Assembly: GCA_027061855.1 (NCBI GenBank)
Contig: JAMOVT010000051.1
Location: 1 to 41,553 of the forward strand
From: Flavobacteriales bacterium
Lineage (GTDB): Bacteria > Bacteroidota > Bacteroidia > Flavobacteriales > Flavobacteriaceae
DNA: 41,553 nucleotides
Direction: 5' to 3'
The notes below the pieces were generated by a model. That model worked only from the letters and a program-made list of their open reading frames with translations. It was not told the origin of the DNA and searched no databases. Below are positions 41,492 to 41,553 of this stretch, one piece after another. How positions within the stretch are numbered: the stretch's first letter is position 1; each line of letters starts with the position of its first letter. Position numbers and translations under genes: made by a program.

Positions 41492-41553
41492 ATGAGAAAA
41501 TCAAATTGGTTGACCCAATCTGTTCTTGTAATTTTGGTATTCCTTATGGGAGT
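41492..41553 (+). CDS. Start of a protein with a signal peptide or N-terminal membrane helix, cut by the window edge
   Basis: ATG at 41492 opens a frame of 20 complete codons to the right edge. Residues MRKSNWLTQ are polar and basic, followed by the hydrophobic SVLVILVFLMG, which looks like the beginning of a signal peptide. The family cannot be told from this. The upstream region has a near-consensus -7 element (41425-41432), so it is probably a real, separately transcribed gene. Confidence 0.6.
   Translation, partial: MRKSNWLTQSVLVILVFLMG

Overview
The window looks like chromosomal DNA from a Bacteroidota bacterium, most likely class Flavobacteriia. It is AT-rich, genes lack Shine-Dalgarno sequences, and many starts are preceded by the Bacteroidota sigma-A -7 element TAnnTTTG, several with a TTG/TTTG -33 element 17-20 bases upstream. 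Lineage markers agree: a type IX secretion (T9SS) cargo protein with a C-terminal sorting domain, a PorP/SprF protein, GldA, DUF4295, DUF4492, and many small outer-membrane beta-barrels. No insertion sequence, prophage, CRISPR array or plasmid function was seen; it reads as a core region.

Layout. 1-6.7 kb: a truncated strictosidine-synthase-like beta-propeller, a free-standing archaeal-type ThrRS editing domain, formate-THF ligase, a NamZ-like muramidase lipoprotein, a LolC/E-type permease and PorP/SprF. 6.8-8.5 kb: ftsY and the rpmB-rpmG-DUF4295 ribosomal operon. 8.7-13.6 kb: an unknown secreted protein, DUF2797, GH3, a PolB-like exonuclease, and a small membrane protein overlapping gldA. 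13.7-18.7 kb: a giant TPR protein with its beta-barrel partner, and DUF2892. 18.8-22.4 kb: envelope proteins, SlyD, HIT and HisS. 22.5-25.6 kb: a cytochrome bd operon (DUF4492-cydA-cydB-36 aa ORF). 25.8-31.4 kb: a DUF4892-OmpA protein, sucC, an SDR-transaldolase-yciO-tpiA operon, SRP RNA and two tRNA-Pro genes. 31.5-41.2 kb: T9SS cargo, an omega-amidase/aminotransferase pair, surE with a small membrane protein, and parE-parC. A truncated gene begins at the right edge.

The genes suggest a gliding or T9SS-equipped heterotroph with one-carbon metabolism (fhs), TCA and glycolytic enzymes (sucC, tpiA, transaldolase) and a high-affinity bd oxidase for low oxygen. SRP RNA and its receptor FtsY are both present, about 23 kb apart.

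The points most worth a second look are: the stand-alone ThrRS editing domain that has lost the archaeal catalytic lysine; an unannotated 36-residue membrane ORF at the end of the cyd operon (CydX-like candidate); a tRNA-Pro with the rare bacterial anticodon AGG; terminator T-tracts that seem to double as the -33 element of the next promoter; and repeated convergent gene pairs whose stop codons overlap.
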